A stretch of 39,937 nucleotides of DNA from Planctomycetota bacterium. Its GTDB lineage: Bacteria > Planctomycetota > Planctomycetia > Pirellulales > Thermoguttaceae. This document shows, piece by piece, positions 8,168 to 17,200 of this stretch. A model generated the notes under the pieces. That model saw nothing but the letters and a program-made list of their open reading frames with translations. It searched no databases and was not told where the DNA came from. A program made the position numbers and the translations under genes. Location of the stretch: NCBI GenBank assembly GCA_029550925.1, contig JAKPGL010000053.1, positions 1 through 39,937 of the forward strand, given 5' to 3'. The first letter of the stretch is position 1, and each line of letters opens with the position of its first letter.

Positions 8168-9748
8168 ATGCAAATGGGACGCTCGTTGTATCTTTCGGAT
8201 GGGTGTGGATGTTGTCTGAGTCGGCGGCGGTTTTTGGCCGGGTGTGCGGCCTGTGCCGCCGGGACGATGACGGCCCTTCGGCCTGCCCAGCGCCTTTGGG
8301 CCGCCGAACCCAAAATGCGGCTTCGGCTTTTGTATTCACTTCACGGCGAAGTCCAGAAACAGCCCGACTGGCCGAACATCGGCTTCGATTTCCGGCCCGT
8401 GATGCAAAAAATTGAAAAAATGTTCCAAGAGGCCTGCCCGGATGTAGAATTCCTGCCTGCCATGGCCAACGGTCCGGAAGCAGCCAAAAAGATCATCGAG
8501 CAAGATCAGGCCAATCCGCCCGACGGCTACATCGTCTATCAGATGAACTGCTGGAATCGGGTGGTTCAGACGGCCGTCGAAACCGGAAAACCCACCTTGT
8601 ATTTGGATTTTCTGTTTGCCGGCAGCGGCGGCTTTTTGGTCTATACGGCCGGATTCCTCCGACAGGGCAAACCCAATTTCGCCTATCTTGGTTCTTCCAA
8701 TTGGGACGACCATGTGGCGGCCGTCAAATGTTTCCAGGTGCTTCGCCGAGGCGGCAGCGTAGCCGATTTCGTGGCCGCTGTGGATAAAGTCCGAAAGGAA
8801 CGCACCCCGGCTGCCGGCGACATGACCTGCAAACCCGACGAAGTAAAATGCCTCTCGCCGGAAGAAACCCTCCGGCAGATCAAGGAGGCCAAGATTCTGG
8901 CCGTCGGCGGCGGTTGGGGTGGACCGCCCTTCTTCAAAACCATCCAGGAACAACTTGGCGTGCCAGTGCTGAGCATCGCTTTTGAAGAACTCAACGAGGC
9001 CCACAAACAGGCCGACATGGACCAGGCCAAGGAAATCGCCGCCGCCTGGGCTAAAGCCGCCGCCAAAATCGAAGACGTTTCCCAGGAGACCCTGGTGCAA
9101 TCGGCCGCCATGTACCTGGCCGAAAAGGCCCTGCTCAAAAAGCACGGCGCCAACGCCATTACGATCAACTGCCTGGGCGGCTTCTACGGCGGTCATATTC
9201 ACGCCTATCCCTGCATGGGCTTCCATGAACTGAACAATCAGGCCCTCATCGGCGCCTGCGAGTGCGACGTCCGATCGACGATCACTATGGTGGTGATGAC
9301 CACGATGACGCAGGGTCGTCCTGGCTTCATCTCCGATCCGGTGTTGGACTACTCCAAACGGCAGATCATCTACGCCCACTGCGTAGCTGCCAACAAGGTC
9401 TTCGGTCCCAAGGGGCCGGCCAACCCCTTCCAAATCCTCACCCACTCGGAAGATCGCAACGGGGCGGCGGTCCGGTCGCTGATGCCCGAAGGCTATATGA
9501 CCAGCACCCTGGAATTGGCCCCAGACCGCAAAGAGGTCCTTTTCCATCGGGCCAAGAGCGTGGGCAACAACCTGGAAGACCGGGCCTGCCGAACCAAGCT
9601 TTGCGGCGACCCGGTGGGCGATTTCGAAAAGCTCCACCGAGAGTGGGATCGTTGGGGCTGGCACCGCGTTACCTACTACGGCGACCTGAAAGAGGCCGTC
9701 TATGGCCTGGCCGATCGGCTCGGCTGGAAAGTCGTCGAAGAGGCGTAG
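8168..9748 (+). CDS. Tat-exported L-fucose/arabinose-isomerase-like protein
   Basis: This 526-residue protein carries a twin-arginine signal (S-R-R-R-F-L-A-G, residues 18-25, followed by a short Ala/Cys-rich h-region). A Cys-rich patch surrounds it (Cys13, 15, 16, 26, 29). The mature part resembles the fucose/arabinose isomerase fold. An N-terminal Rossmann-like half is followed by a C-terminal half with A-Y-P-C-M-G-F-H-E-L and A-C-E-C-D-V-R-S-T-I-T-M, which matches the region holding metal-binding acidic residues in those isomerases, and a later His (T-H-S-E-D-R). Isomerase activity is not shown by the sequence and a non-enzymatic sugar-binding role is possible. It starts at ATG 8168 with GAAAGGTG upstream; an alternative ATG lies two codons on. 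It diverges from the arabinofuranosidase-like gene, fitting pentose or deoxysugar use. Confidence 0.7.
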   Translation: MQMGRSLYLSDGCGCCLSRRRFLAGCAACAAGTMTALRPAQRLWAAEPKMRLRLLYSLHGEVQKQPDWPNIGFDFRPVMQKIEKMFQEACPDVEFLPAMANGPEAAKKIIEQDQANPPDGYIVYQMNCWNRVVQTAVETGKPTLYLDFLFAGSGGFLVYTAGFLRQGKPNFAYLGSSNWDDHVAAVKCFQVLRRGGSVADFVAAVDKVRKERTPAAGDMTCKPDEVKCLSPEETLRQIKEAKILAVGGGWGGPPFFKTIQEQLGVPVLSIAFEELNEAHKQADMDQAKEIAAAWAKAAAKIEDVSQETLVQSAAMYLAEKALLKKHGANAITINCLGGFYGGHIHAYPCMGFHELNNQALIGACECDVRSTITMVVMTTMTQGRPGFISDPVLDYSKRQIIYAHCVAANKVFGPKGPANPFQILTHSEDRNGAAVRSLMPEGYMTSTLELAPDRKEVLFHRAKSVGNNLEDRACRTKLCGDPVGDFEKLHREWDRWGWHRVTYYGDLKEAVYGLADRLGWKVVEEA

Positions 9749-9935
9749 GCGTCAGGATCGCAGATCGCAAAGCGATTAACGCCTATCGCGGATCGGTTTT
9801 GGGGGCCGCTCCCAGGCGGAGTGCGGTTCGGTTTCCGCTCCAAAAAAGTCGTTCCCTGTCGCATTACGGTTCGGCGTCTGCCCTCTGAGTTTCTAATGGG
9901 CAACCCCGGCCATTGCAGGGCAGGCGCCGTTCCGT

Positions 9936-10988
9936 TCAGGGCGATACATCCAGAAGGTGGGCGGCGTAGCCGAGCAGCACAAAAGCGGCGCCCAGCACGG
10001 CCAAGGCAATCCACATCCAGCGCAGCGCCCGCCTTTTGCCGCGCCATTCGCCGCTGAGAACTCCCCACAGGTTGGAAAACAGGATGATGGTGCAATAGAA
10101 GACGGCCCAGCCGACCGATTTGCCAAACTTGCCCATCATCGCCGCTCCCCGTCCGTACAGGGCGATCGAGGCCATCCAGATCAGGCCCATCAAGGCGGCC
10201 AAAAACCAATGCCCTACCCCGCCCGCCGTCCAATACCGCGACCAGGTCCGGTTCCGCGTCAGCAGCACCGAACAATAGACGGCGTTGGCCAGGAAACTGC
10301 CCAACAAGGGCCACACCCACAAGGCGTCGGCCCCGGCCAAAGCATCCGCCCCATGCGCTACGGCCGACTCCTCGATCGGGCCGCCAAAGTAAAACGCAAA
10401 ATTCAGCATCGGGTCCAGCAGCCCCGAGGCGATCACCACAGCCAATCCGAGCGCCAACCGACGGCTGATCCGCCGGCCCGGATCGGATGCCCTGTCTGTC
10501 TCCGGCGATGGCGAGGCTTCTTGTTCCCCCTGCAACCCGGCAAAAGCGCACAGGCTCACCCCGCCGATAATCACTCCGACGCCCAACACGGTAACCAATC
10601 CGCCCGCCGTCAAAAATGCCGCCGGGTCTTTGAAACCCATCGTCGCCAGCGATCCGATCGACACACTCAGGCCAATGGTAATGGGAAACGTCAGGCTGAT
10701 GCCTACAAGGTCCAAGCCTTTGCCGAACAAAAAGTTGGCCGCTCCCCAGAGCACTCCGAAGGAAAACACCAGCAGGATCACCTTGGCCCCGGCGTCGGCA
10801 TAGACGGCGCCCAGATCCGGTACTGTACAAAAGGCCAAAATCCATCCGACGGCCACCATGGCGACCGCCGAATAGACCAACCAGGTATTCTCCCAGGCCC
10901 AGCGGGTGGTTGCTTTTAGCGGCAAGGCATAGGCGGCGTTTAACGCCCCGGCTAGTCCGACAATCATCAAACCAATAAGCAGGTTCAT
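9936..10988 (-). CDS. RhaT-family (L-rhamnose/proton symporter-like) permease
   Basis: A 350-residue integral membrane protein with about ten hydrophobic helices and the layout of the RhaT branch of the drug/metabolite transporter superfamily. Family-like stretches include W-A-W-E-N-T-W-L near residue 30, F-G-V-L-W-G-A-A-N-F near residue 85, and the conserved C-terminal helix with N-L-W-G-V. It would import L-rhamnose or a similar sugar with protons across the inner membrane. A charged linker (about residues 168-195) separates two halves. The ATG at 10988 begins right at the first helix; upstream in-frame codons encode a Pro/Arg-rich stretch unlike the family. It diverges from the aminotransferase gene, with a promoter, leader hairpin and direct repeats in between. 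Substrate is inferred from family only. Confidence 0.82.
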   Translation of the reverse strand: MNLLIGLMIVGLAGALNAAYALPLKATTRWAWENTWLVYSAVAMVAVGWILAFCTVPDLGAVYADAGAKVILLVFSFGVLWGAANFLFGKGLDLVGISLTFPITIGLSVSIGSLATMGFKDPAAFLTAGGLVTVLGVGVIIGGVSLCAFAGLQGEQEASPSPETDRASDPGRRISRRLALGLAVVIASGLLDPMLNFAFYFGGPIEESAVAHGADALAGADALWVWPLLGSFLANAVYCSVLLTRNRTWSRYWTAGGVGHWFLAALMGLIWMASIALYGRGAAMMGKFGKSVGWAVFYCTIILFSNLWGVLSGEWRGKRRALRWMWIALAVLGAAFVLLGYAAHLLDVSP

Positions 10989-11041
10989 CGCATGGGCCCT
11001 ATTCCCAAGCAGAAAGCCGCAGTCTGAACATGTCCGTTCTG

Positions 11042-11086
11042 TTCCGCCGGACCTCTGGCCCAGCGGATGATTGGGCGTCGGCGGAA
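11042..11086 (-). promoter_or_regulatory. Leader-RNA hairpin upstream of the permease
   Basis: TTCCGCC (11042-11048) pairs with GGCGGAA (11080-11086). Inside it, GAC pairs with GTC (11050-11052, 11077-11079) and CCCA with TGGG (11059-11062, 11072-11075). The promoter at 11110-11138 would place this whole structure in the 5' leader of the RhaT-like gene, about 54-98 bases before its ATG. It matches no riboswitch class that I recognise. Confidence 0.4.
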
Positions 11087-11109
11087 AAAACAAAAGGAAA
11101 CGGAGGTGG

Positions 11110-11138
11110 AATATATGCCGTTTTCCGAGGCCGGGCAA
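11110..11138 (-). promoter_or_regulatory. Putative sigma-70-type promoter for the permease gene
   Basis: On the minus strand, TTGCCC (11138-11133), 17 bases, TATATT (11115-11110). The -10 matches five of six positions and the -35 four of six. A weak -35 fits an activator-dependent promoter. Confidence 0.45.
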
Positions 11139-11161
11139 GTTCAGAAGCGACGGCGCCCTCG

Positions 11162-11194
11162 AAAATGCGCAAATTGAAACACAAAATGCGCAAA
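11162..11194. promoter_or_regulatory. Direct repeat AAAATGCGCAAA, candidate activator site
   Basis: Two identical 12-mers at 11162-11173 and 11183-11194 are spaced 21 bp start to start, i.e. two helical turns. They lie about 60-90 bp upstream of the predicted permease transcription start. This is the usual geometry for an AraC/XylR-type activator binding two half-sites on one face of DNA. The binding protein is unknown. Confidence 0.4.
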
Positions 11195-11348
11195 AAGTCC
11201 TTTTCCGCTCCTGCTCAGCACTTTAGACTGAAGGAAACTCTCCGCAGAAAAAAGTTTCCCTGGATCGGCGGAATGCGGAATTGTTCCGAAAGCTTGTCGA
11301 TCCGGGAAGAAGACCAAAATCCTTCCACTTGCCCAAGGACCTGTACAT

Positions 11349-12572
11349 ATGCAACCTCAATGGCCTTGTGAATTTCCCGGCGTGCATTGGATCGACGAAG
11401 AGGAAGAGCAGGCGGTGCTGGACGTGCTCCGCAGCCGGACGCTATTTCGGCATTACGGACCGGCCAAGCCGAAGTATGTGGAAACCCTGGAGGCGGCGGC
11501 GCGGGAGTTCTACGGCGTGCGGTACGCCTTGGCCGTCAATAGCGGCACCGGCGCCCTGACCACGGCGATGGCCGCCTTGGGGATCGGCCCCGGCGATGAA
11601 GTGATCGTGCCCAGTTTTATGTGGGTGGCCACTGTGGCGGCGGTGGTCCAGGCCAACGCCATCCCGGTCCTATGCGAGGTGGACGAATCGTTTACCATGG
11701 CGCCGGCCGACCTGGAAAAGAAGATCACCCGCCGGACTCGTCTGATTGTGCCGGTCCACATGGCCGGTAGTCCCTGCGATATGGATCGGATCATGGCCAT
11801 TGCCGCTCAGCATGGAATTCCGGTGCTGGAAGACGTGGCCCAGGCCAACGGCGGCTGCTACCGAGGCCGAAAACTGGGAACCTTCGGCGCCATGGGCATT
11901 TTCAGTTTCCAGTTGAACAAAAATGCCACCGCAGGCGAAGGCGGCCTGCTGGTTACCAATGACGAACGTCTTTACTGGCGGGCCTTTTCCGCGCACGATA
12001 TGAGCCTGTTCTGGCGGGACGCTCAGCCGGTCGATCCTGAGCCGGACGTTCTCACTTGGCCCCAGGGCCGACGGATGCCCGAATTGTGCGGCGCGGTGGC
12101 CTCGGTCCAGATCCGAAAACTTCCCCAGATCGTCCAGCACATGCAGCAATCCAACCGCCGGATGCGCGCCCAATTGGAAGGCACGCCGGGCTTGCAACTG
12201 CGTCGGCTCAACGACCCAGAAGGCGATGCCGGCCCCTTTCTTATTTTTCTACTGGAAAACGAAGCCAAGGCGATCCATGCAGTCCGGCAGATGAAGGAGG
12301 CCGGCCTTCAGAGTGCGGTCCGTCTGGCCGACTACGGGCTGCACATCTACTCGAACATCCCCGCCCTGGTGAGCAAAACGACCCTTTCCTCGGCGGGTAA
12401 TCCCTGGTCGCTTGAGCAGAACGCCCAAAGCGTGTATCGTTACGCCAAAGGGGCCTGCCCCGCAAGCGACGCCCTGTTCGCCCGCTCCATCCTGCTGCCG
12501 GTGCCTTCGCGCCTGACGGAAGAACAGGAAAATTGGGCGGTCCAGGTGATTAAGAAAGCGGTGCAGCCATGA
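11349..12572 (+). CDS. DegT/DnrJ/EryC1/StrS-family PLP aminotransferase
   Basis: A 407-residue fold-type I PLP enzyme of the sugar-aminotransferase family, which transfers an amino group to a keto-sugar or related carbonyl. It is full length for the family. Visible landmarks are S-G-T-G-A-L (residues 65-70, phosphate cradle), V-P-S-F-M-W (88-93), E-D-V-A-Q (161-165, the Asp/Gln that contact PLP), and S-F-Q-L-N-K-N (186-192), in which Lys191 is the expected Schiff-base lysine. The start ATG at 11349 follows a weak AAGGAC. The stop overlaps the next gene's start (ATGA, 12569-12572), so the two are translationally coupled. The substrate cannot be deduced; nothing else for nucleotide-sugar synthesis is nearby, so a catabolic or modifying role is possible. 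Confidence 0.88.
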   Translation: MQPQWPCEFPGVHWIDEEEEQAVLDVLRSRTLFRHYGPAKPKYVETLEAAAREFYGVRYALAVNSGTGALTTAMAALGIGPGDEVIVPSFMWVATVAAVVQANAIPVLCEVDESFTMAPADLEKKITRRTRLIVPVHMAGSPCDMDRIMAIAAQHGIPVLEDVAQANGGCYRGRKLGTFGAMGIFSFQLNKNATAGEGGLLVTNDERLYWRAFSAHDMSLFWRDAQPVDPEPDVLTWPQGRRMPELCGAVASVQIRKLPQIVQHMQQSNRRMRAQLEGTPGLQLRRLNDPEGDAGPFLIFLLENEAKAIHAVRQMKEAGLQSAVRLADYGLHIYSNIPALVSKTTLSSAGNPWSLEQNAQSVYRYAKGACPASDALFARSILLPVPSRLTEEQENWAVQVIKKAVQP

Positions 12573-13807
12573 ACTCGCGAGATCGGATCCTAGCGGTCAT
12601 TGAAGGTCGGCCGGTCGATCATACGCCGCTCCTGTTTTGGTGTTTCGGGTTTCCAGCGCCGCCCGGTATGCAGTGGCAGACCAACGGCCAACCGGTTCCT
12701 TTCTGGTACACCAAACGCTTGGAGCATATCCACACGCTGCCCCATCCCTGGGAACTGGCCGACGAATTCCAACGGGCCGAGGCGTGGTTGTCGCTGGGCG
12801 TGGACGACCTGCTGGAAGTGTCCGTTCCCTGGGGCATGGCCCCGGAAATACGCTATCACGACCAGCGCCTTCCGCCCGGAGCGTCCGGCGGCGATCCGCG
12901 ATATCCGGTGTTGGTTCGGGAGTACGAGACGCCGTCGGGCCGCTTGCGCCATGCAGTGCGCCAGACTGGGCCGGAGCCGGAAGGCTGGCCCGTCCAACCG
13001 GACTATGTCCCCCTGTTTGAAGATTACAATGTGCCCCGGGCGATCCAGCACGCCGTCCGTAGCCCCAAACATGTGCCGATGATCCGCCATCTGTACCGGC
13101 CGCCCGACCAATTGCAACAGGGCTGGTTCCTAGAGCGGGTGGCCCAAATGCGTCCCTTCGCCCTGGAGCGAGGTCTGGCCGTCCAGGCATGGAGCGCCTT
13201 CGGCATGGATGCGGCCGTCTGGCTCACGGGGCCGGAAGGAGCGGTGATGCTCGCCTTGGACGCCCCGGAAGCCTTCCGAGAGCTGATGGAAACCATCGCC
13301 GAAACGGACTACGTCCGCACCGAACTGGCCGCCGCTGCCGAAGGGGTGGATATCGTCTGCCAGCGCGGCTGGTACTCATCCACGGATTTTTGGTCGCCTA
13401 AGCTGTTCGATGAATATGTGTATCCTTATACAGCGGAGTTGGCGGCCCTGGTCCATCGGTACGGCAAAAAGTTCGGATACGTGGTTACCACAGGGCTAGC
13501 GAAGATCGGACAGCGACTGGCCGACGCCGGGGTCGATTTATTGTATTACATTGATCCGGTGATGGATAAAATTTCCTTAGAGACAGCCCGTGAACTTTTC
13601 GGCGGTCGGACCACCGTGGTGGGCGGAACTAGCGCGGTCAGCTTGGCTTCCGGCCAGCCGGAGCGGATCCGCCGCGAAGTCCGATCGGCCCTGGACATTC
13701 TGGGGCCTACCGGCCGGTTTATCCTGTCGGCTACCGACGCCCTTTTTCCCGATACCCCCTGGGAGGGCGTCCGGCAAATGATCGACGTTTGGAAGGAATC
13801 CTGGTAA
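12569..13807 (+). CDS. Uroporphyrinogen-decarboxylase-like protein (URO-D/MtaA superfamily)
   Basis: A 412-residue TIM-barrel protein of the URO-D superfamily. The N-terminus reads N-S-R-D-R-I-L-A-V-I-E-G-R-P-V-D-H-T-P, the standard opening of this superfamily. The R-Q-A-G-R substrate motif of genuine haem-pathway URO-D is absent; the matching place reads L-L-F-W-C-F-G-F. It therefore more likely belongs with the methyltransferase-like or unassigned members (COG0407 type). Late motifs G-Y-V-V-T-T-G, D-L-L-Y-Y-I-D-P-V and F-I-L-S-A-T-D-A-L-F-P-D-T-P fit the C-terminal barrel. It is coupled to the aminotransferase by a 4-base overlap, so the two probably act in one pathway. No corrinoid-binding protein is seen beside it. 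Function is left open. Confidence 0.82.
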   Translation: MNSRDRILAVIEGRPVDHTPLLFWCFGFPAPPGMQWQTNGQPVPFWYTKRLEHIHTLPHPWELADEFQRAEAWLSLGVDDLLEVSVPWGMAPEIRYHDQRLPPGASGGDPRYPVLVREYETPSGRLRHAVRQTGPEPEGWPVQPDYVPLFEDYNVPRAIQHAVRSPKHVPMIRHLYRPPDQLQQGWFLERVAQMRPFALERGLAVQAWSAFGMDAAVWLTGPEGAVMLALDAPEAFRELMETIAETDYVRTELAAAAEGVDIVCQRGWYSSTDFWSPKLFDEYVYPYTAELAALVHRYGKKFGYVVTTGLAKIGQRLADAGVDLLYYIDPVMDKISLETARELFGGRTTVVGGTSAVSLASGQPERIRREVRSALDILGPTGRFILSATDALFPDTPWEGVRQMIDVWKESW

Positions 13808-13862
13808 GCCGAAACTCCGGGCGGAAGGAAAACGTCCTCTATTCCCGATAAGTGAGAAGGCC

Positions 13863-14279
13863 ATGACGAAGGAGCGGTACGCCCTGCGAATCGGAAACGG
13901 CATTTTGGGGAGTGTACTTATTGGGTGTTTTTTGGCCGGCGGGTTGGCAGGGGGCTATGCCGCCGGCTTGCCCAGCCAATCTTCGGAAAAGCCTGCTCCC
14001 CCGCAGCCGACCCCGCCGACAGACCCTTTCGTCTTGCCGGGAGACCCTTTCGCCTTTCATGGTAAACACAATATCATGCAGGAGGCCCATTTCGGCATTG
14101 GGCGCGCCTCTGCGGCCCCGATCTGCGCCTGGTCCTGCCGCCGGAATGACGGAGACCCGGCTCCCCGTGTCCTTGCGAGCAAGACTCCGAGCCGGACGCC
14201 CCATCGCCCGGGGGTAACCTTAGCGTCGGAGGCTCAGCGGCTCACGCTAGCTCACCCTCGGATTAGGGTCCGAAGCTAA
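13863..14279 (+). CDS. Small exported Pro-rich ORF, C-terminus probably not native
   Basis: The ATG at 13863 follows GAGAAGG at good spacing, 55 bases after the URO-D-like gene. The first 70 of 138 residues look real: a basic start, a hydrophobic Gly/Ala-rich helix (about 13-36, signal peptide or anchor), then a Pro-rich stretch (PPQPTPPTDPF) and G-D-P-F-A-F-H-G. After about residue 75 the composition turns Arg/Ser/Pro-rich and unlike a folded protein, and the last 19 codons run through two DNA inverted repeats (14221-14289). Either the gene was shortened and now reads into a repeat, or it is a small unassigned protein. It matches no family that I recognise. Confidence 0.4.
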   Translation: MTKERYALRIGNGILGSVLIGCFLAGGLAGGYAAGLPSQSSEKPAPPQPTPPTDPFVLPGDPFAFHGKHNIMQEAHFGIGRASAAPICAWSCRRNDGDPAPRVLASKTPSRTPHRPGVTLASEAQRLTLAHPRIRVRS

Positions 14280-14289
14280 CCGTCCGAGG
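14221..14289. repeat. Double inverted repeat between convergent genes, possible terminator
   Basis: The first dyad is TAGCGT (14221-14226) with ACGCTA (14244-14249). The second is CCTCGGA (14256-14262) with TCCGAGG (14283-14289), with TTAG/CTAA nested inside. They lie between the small ORF and the GH38 stop at 14300 and could terminate the GH38 transcript. Two adjacent dyads of similar base content suggest a dispersed intergenic repeat element rather than a simple terminator. Confidence 0.45.
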
Positions 14290-14299
14290 CTCGTGCGCT

Positions 14300-17200
14300 T
14301 TATCGGAATTGCATACGCACGGTTACCGGCTGGAAGGGTTTTACCGGTACGGTCAGGTGATGTTCGTCGGCGGGCAGTTCGGCCTGGTTTTCTTCGGCCA
14401 AATTGGCGAGCCAGGCTTTTTGGACGCGGAAATGGGGGAAGGTGATTTTGGCTTGGGCCGCCTGGCCGATCGATTCCCAAAGCCGAAGGATCATGCCCTG
14501 GCCGTCCTCGGCCTGCTTGAACGTAAGCAGCATCAGATGAGCAGGTTCGACCTGGCAGAGGCTCATCGTTGGTTCCAAGCGGCCGTCTGATTTACCTTCG
14601 ACCACCACCGGCTTGAGCGGATTGGCTGCCGACCAGGCGAATTGCCCTAACTGGCCGGTGCGCCAATCGCCCTCCAGACTCGTCAGCGAAAACCGATAGA
14701 GGAGATCGGCCTGCTGGACCACCGGGAAATTGGTGCGGAGATTGCTCGCATGGATAAATGAATAAATGTATCCTTTGATGATGTCCTCCGGCTTGACAAA
14801 CGGTCGGCCGAAGTCCGGGGCGGTAAAACCATGATGCGCCTGCGACGTATAGCACGGCCACAAACCGCCAAACTCCACCAGATGCGCTTCCAACGGCGTC
14901 ATCACCACACTGTGCCGGCCGTCGGAAACCGCCGCCCAATGTTGCATCGCATAATAATTCGTGTTCGAGCCGGGCAGTTGATCCTCGAACGGCCGAATCA
15001 CTGACATCGGCCCTTCCAAGGCAAACTGAGGTTTTTCCATCCGAAACGGAAAGGCCACATAAAGTTCCAGCATTGCCGTGGCGTCCCGAAGCAGCCGAAC
15101 CGCCAGATCGACCCGCTTGAGCTTTTCGTAAAGGATGATCTCCTGGCTGACCTGGGGGCAGCCGGGCGCTTGGGTGGTAACCAGCAGGCTGGCATAAACG
15201 GGGCCGGTTTGCCCGGTCCGAATGACGGCCTTTTGCGCCGGGGCCAGTTGGGCCGTCTTGACCTCTTTGACCACCAGTTGGCCCAGCCCGTGCGGGGCGT
15301 CCGGATCCACTAGCTCCCGCCGGAACTGCTTGTCGTAGAGGCTCTGGATGGCCCCGGTCTGCGGATCGAGCACCAGGCGGAAATAGCGGTTTTCCAGGGT
15401 GTTCTGTCCGATCCGAAGACTACTGTCCGAAGTGGTTTGATCCGGAGAGGATTTTTCGGAGGAGCGGGCCTCTTTGGCAGCAGAGGGTTGAGCATCATCT
15501 TCGGACGGTTTCCGGGCAGATACGGCCGACTTGGCCGATTCGCCCTTTTGGGCGGCCGGAACCAAGCGATAAGTCTTCCAGCCCAACGGCGGCGCCTCCT
15601 CGGCCGCAAAGACCAGCTCGAATCGCTGCGGCGGGTTGAACTGTCCCCGGCCGTGGCGAAAAGCAGCGTCTTGGGCCGGGGCTTGGGCCGAGCTGATCTC
15701 CACAATTTGGCACCGTAATCGGGCGCCGGTTTCCATATCCACCAGTTCCGGCGGATGAACTGGATCAAAACCTTGCTCCGGTGCTCCGAAATCCGCCAGG
15801 CGCACCACATCCGTTCGGGCAAACAGGAGCGGATTAAACACCATGATGTATCGGCCCTGTTCCGTCCGACGGACAGCCCCGGCCAGGTGGTGGACGCTTC
15901 GGTCCAGGACGCCCTCGGCCAGCCCAGCCGCCCGATACGCATACCGGGCCTTATCCGCCCAGGACCAGTCCTGCCGTCGGCTCACCTGCAACCCGGAGTG
16001 CATTCCCCAGGTATGCTCGTCGTAAAGGAGCATATTGTCGTAGGCTTGGGCAAGTTCCTGGTCCGGATAGGCGGCACCGGTTAGCAGCGAGGCCACAGCA
16101 GCCCATCTTTCCGCCGTGGGCAACAGGTCATGGGTACACCGATTCCGTGTGGTTTCCCGGGCCGTGGAGGTAGCACCGACGACATAATCGGTTTCCGGCA
16201 AATCGCCCCGGAAGGTGCGCATGTCCTTTTGGTTTTCGCACTGGCGGCGGAGTTTTTCAAAAAACATGGCGTTGGTGGCGACATACAGCCGGGGATAGGC
16301 CCATCGGCTGTTCCACTCGCGCACAATCTGGCTTGGCAGGATGCTGGGCGGAGTATTGTCCCCGCAGCCGTAGCCGGCAAACCGCACCACCGAAAAGGGC
16401 GTTCCCTGCTTTTCCATCTGCCGGAGCATTCGGGGCAGGTTCTCTAAAACGTCCTCATAAGAGTCGGGCGACCAGCAGCCATAGCCGCCCTGGTAATAGA
16501 CCAAAATACGCTGTCCGTCCGGCCCCAGCCACCAGAAGGCGTCGGGTCTGCCGCGGCGTAAAATGGCCGACTCGTCCCAGAAGGTATGAATATCGTGGCG
16601 TCCCCACTCGAAGTAGTTGGCCAGGCCGGCAAAAAAGCCTTCCACGCCGGCGCCGACCAATACGGTGGGCAGGCCCCAACTCAGCCCCGGAATATCGGTC
16701 GTGCTGGCCGTGCGGATCTGGGCCCCAAACCGCCGCTTCAGCCGAAACGACGGATACATGGCCCGGACCAGCTCCTCGTGGGCCAGCATGTTCGTAATCA
16801 AATTGCCATAGAGGGCCTGCACTTCGATCCGGCCTTCTCGGAGATATTTGCCCAACTTTTCCAGCACTTCCGGCGGCCGGTTTTCAAGGTAATGTTGCAA
16901 GGACCAACTGCCTTCGACCGTATATCGAAACTTGGCCTCTTCGGGGAAATCGTCGGTCTGTTGGCAAAACTGGAGCACCTGGTCGTAAAATCGCTCATAG
17001 AGCCGAAGCACGTTTTCGATGGTATCCGTATAGCCCAGGTCATGATGCGAGATGGGCACCAGGCAGACTTCCCAGCGGCGGCTGGGCTGCCAGGTCATAG
17101 TGCGCCGATCCAGCGGCTTGCCGGCCGCCCGCAGCGTCAGTTCCACTTCGGCCGGCTTCTCCAAACCCGGCATGTGGGCCTGCGCGGTAGATTTGCCTTT

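Larger units (their letters stand above)
10989..11348. other. Divergent regulatory region between permease and aminotransferase genes
   Basis: These 360 bases hold no gene. On the permease side they contain a sigma-70-like promoter (11110-11138), a structured leader (11042-11086) and two direct repeats upstream (11162-11194). No equally good promoter was found for the plus-strand aminotransferase gene. Confidence 0.5.

Noticed and set aside
8336-9664. Long open frame (over 400 codons) antisense to the isomerase-like gene
   Set aside because: It mirrors the codon bias of the sense gene, has no signal peptide or family motif, and no ribosome-binding site; the sense frame has clear domain features.
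9790-9840. Terminator between the isomerase-like and permease genes
   Set aside because: A bulged GGAG..CGG/CCG..CTCC stem is present near 9815-9841 but it is followed by A residues on the plus strand, so the T-run is on the wrong side for either transcript.
11042-11086. Known riboswitch upstream of the permease
   Set aside because: The nested hairpin does not match a riboswitch class that I can recognise; kept only as an unclassified leader structure.
12569-13807. Haem-biosynthesis uroporphyrinogen decarboxylase
   Set aside because: The R-Q-A-G-R substrate-binding motif is missing and the neighbours are not haem genes; only superfamily membership is supported.
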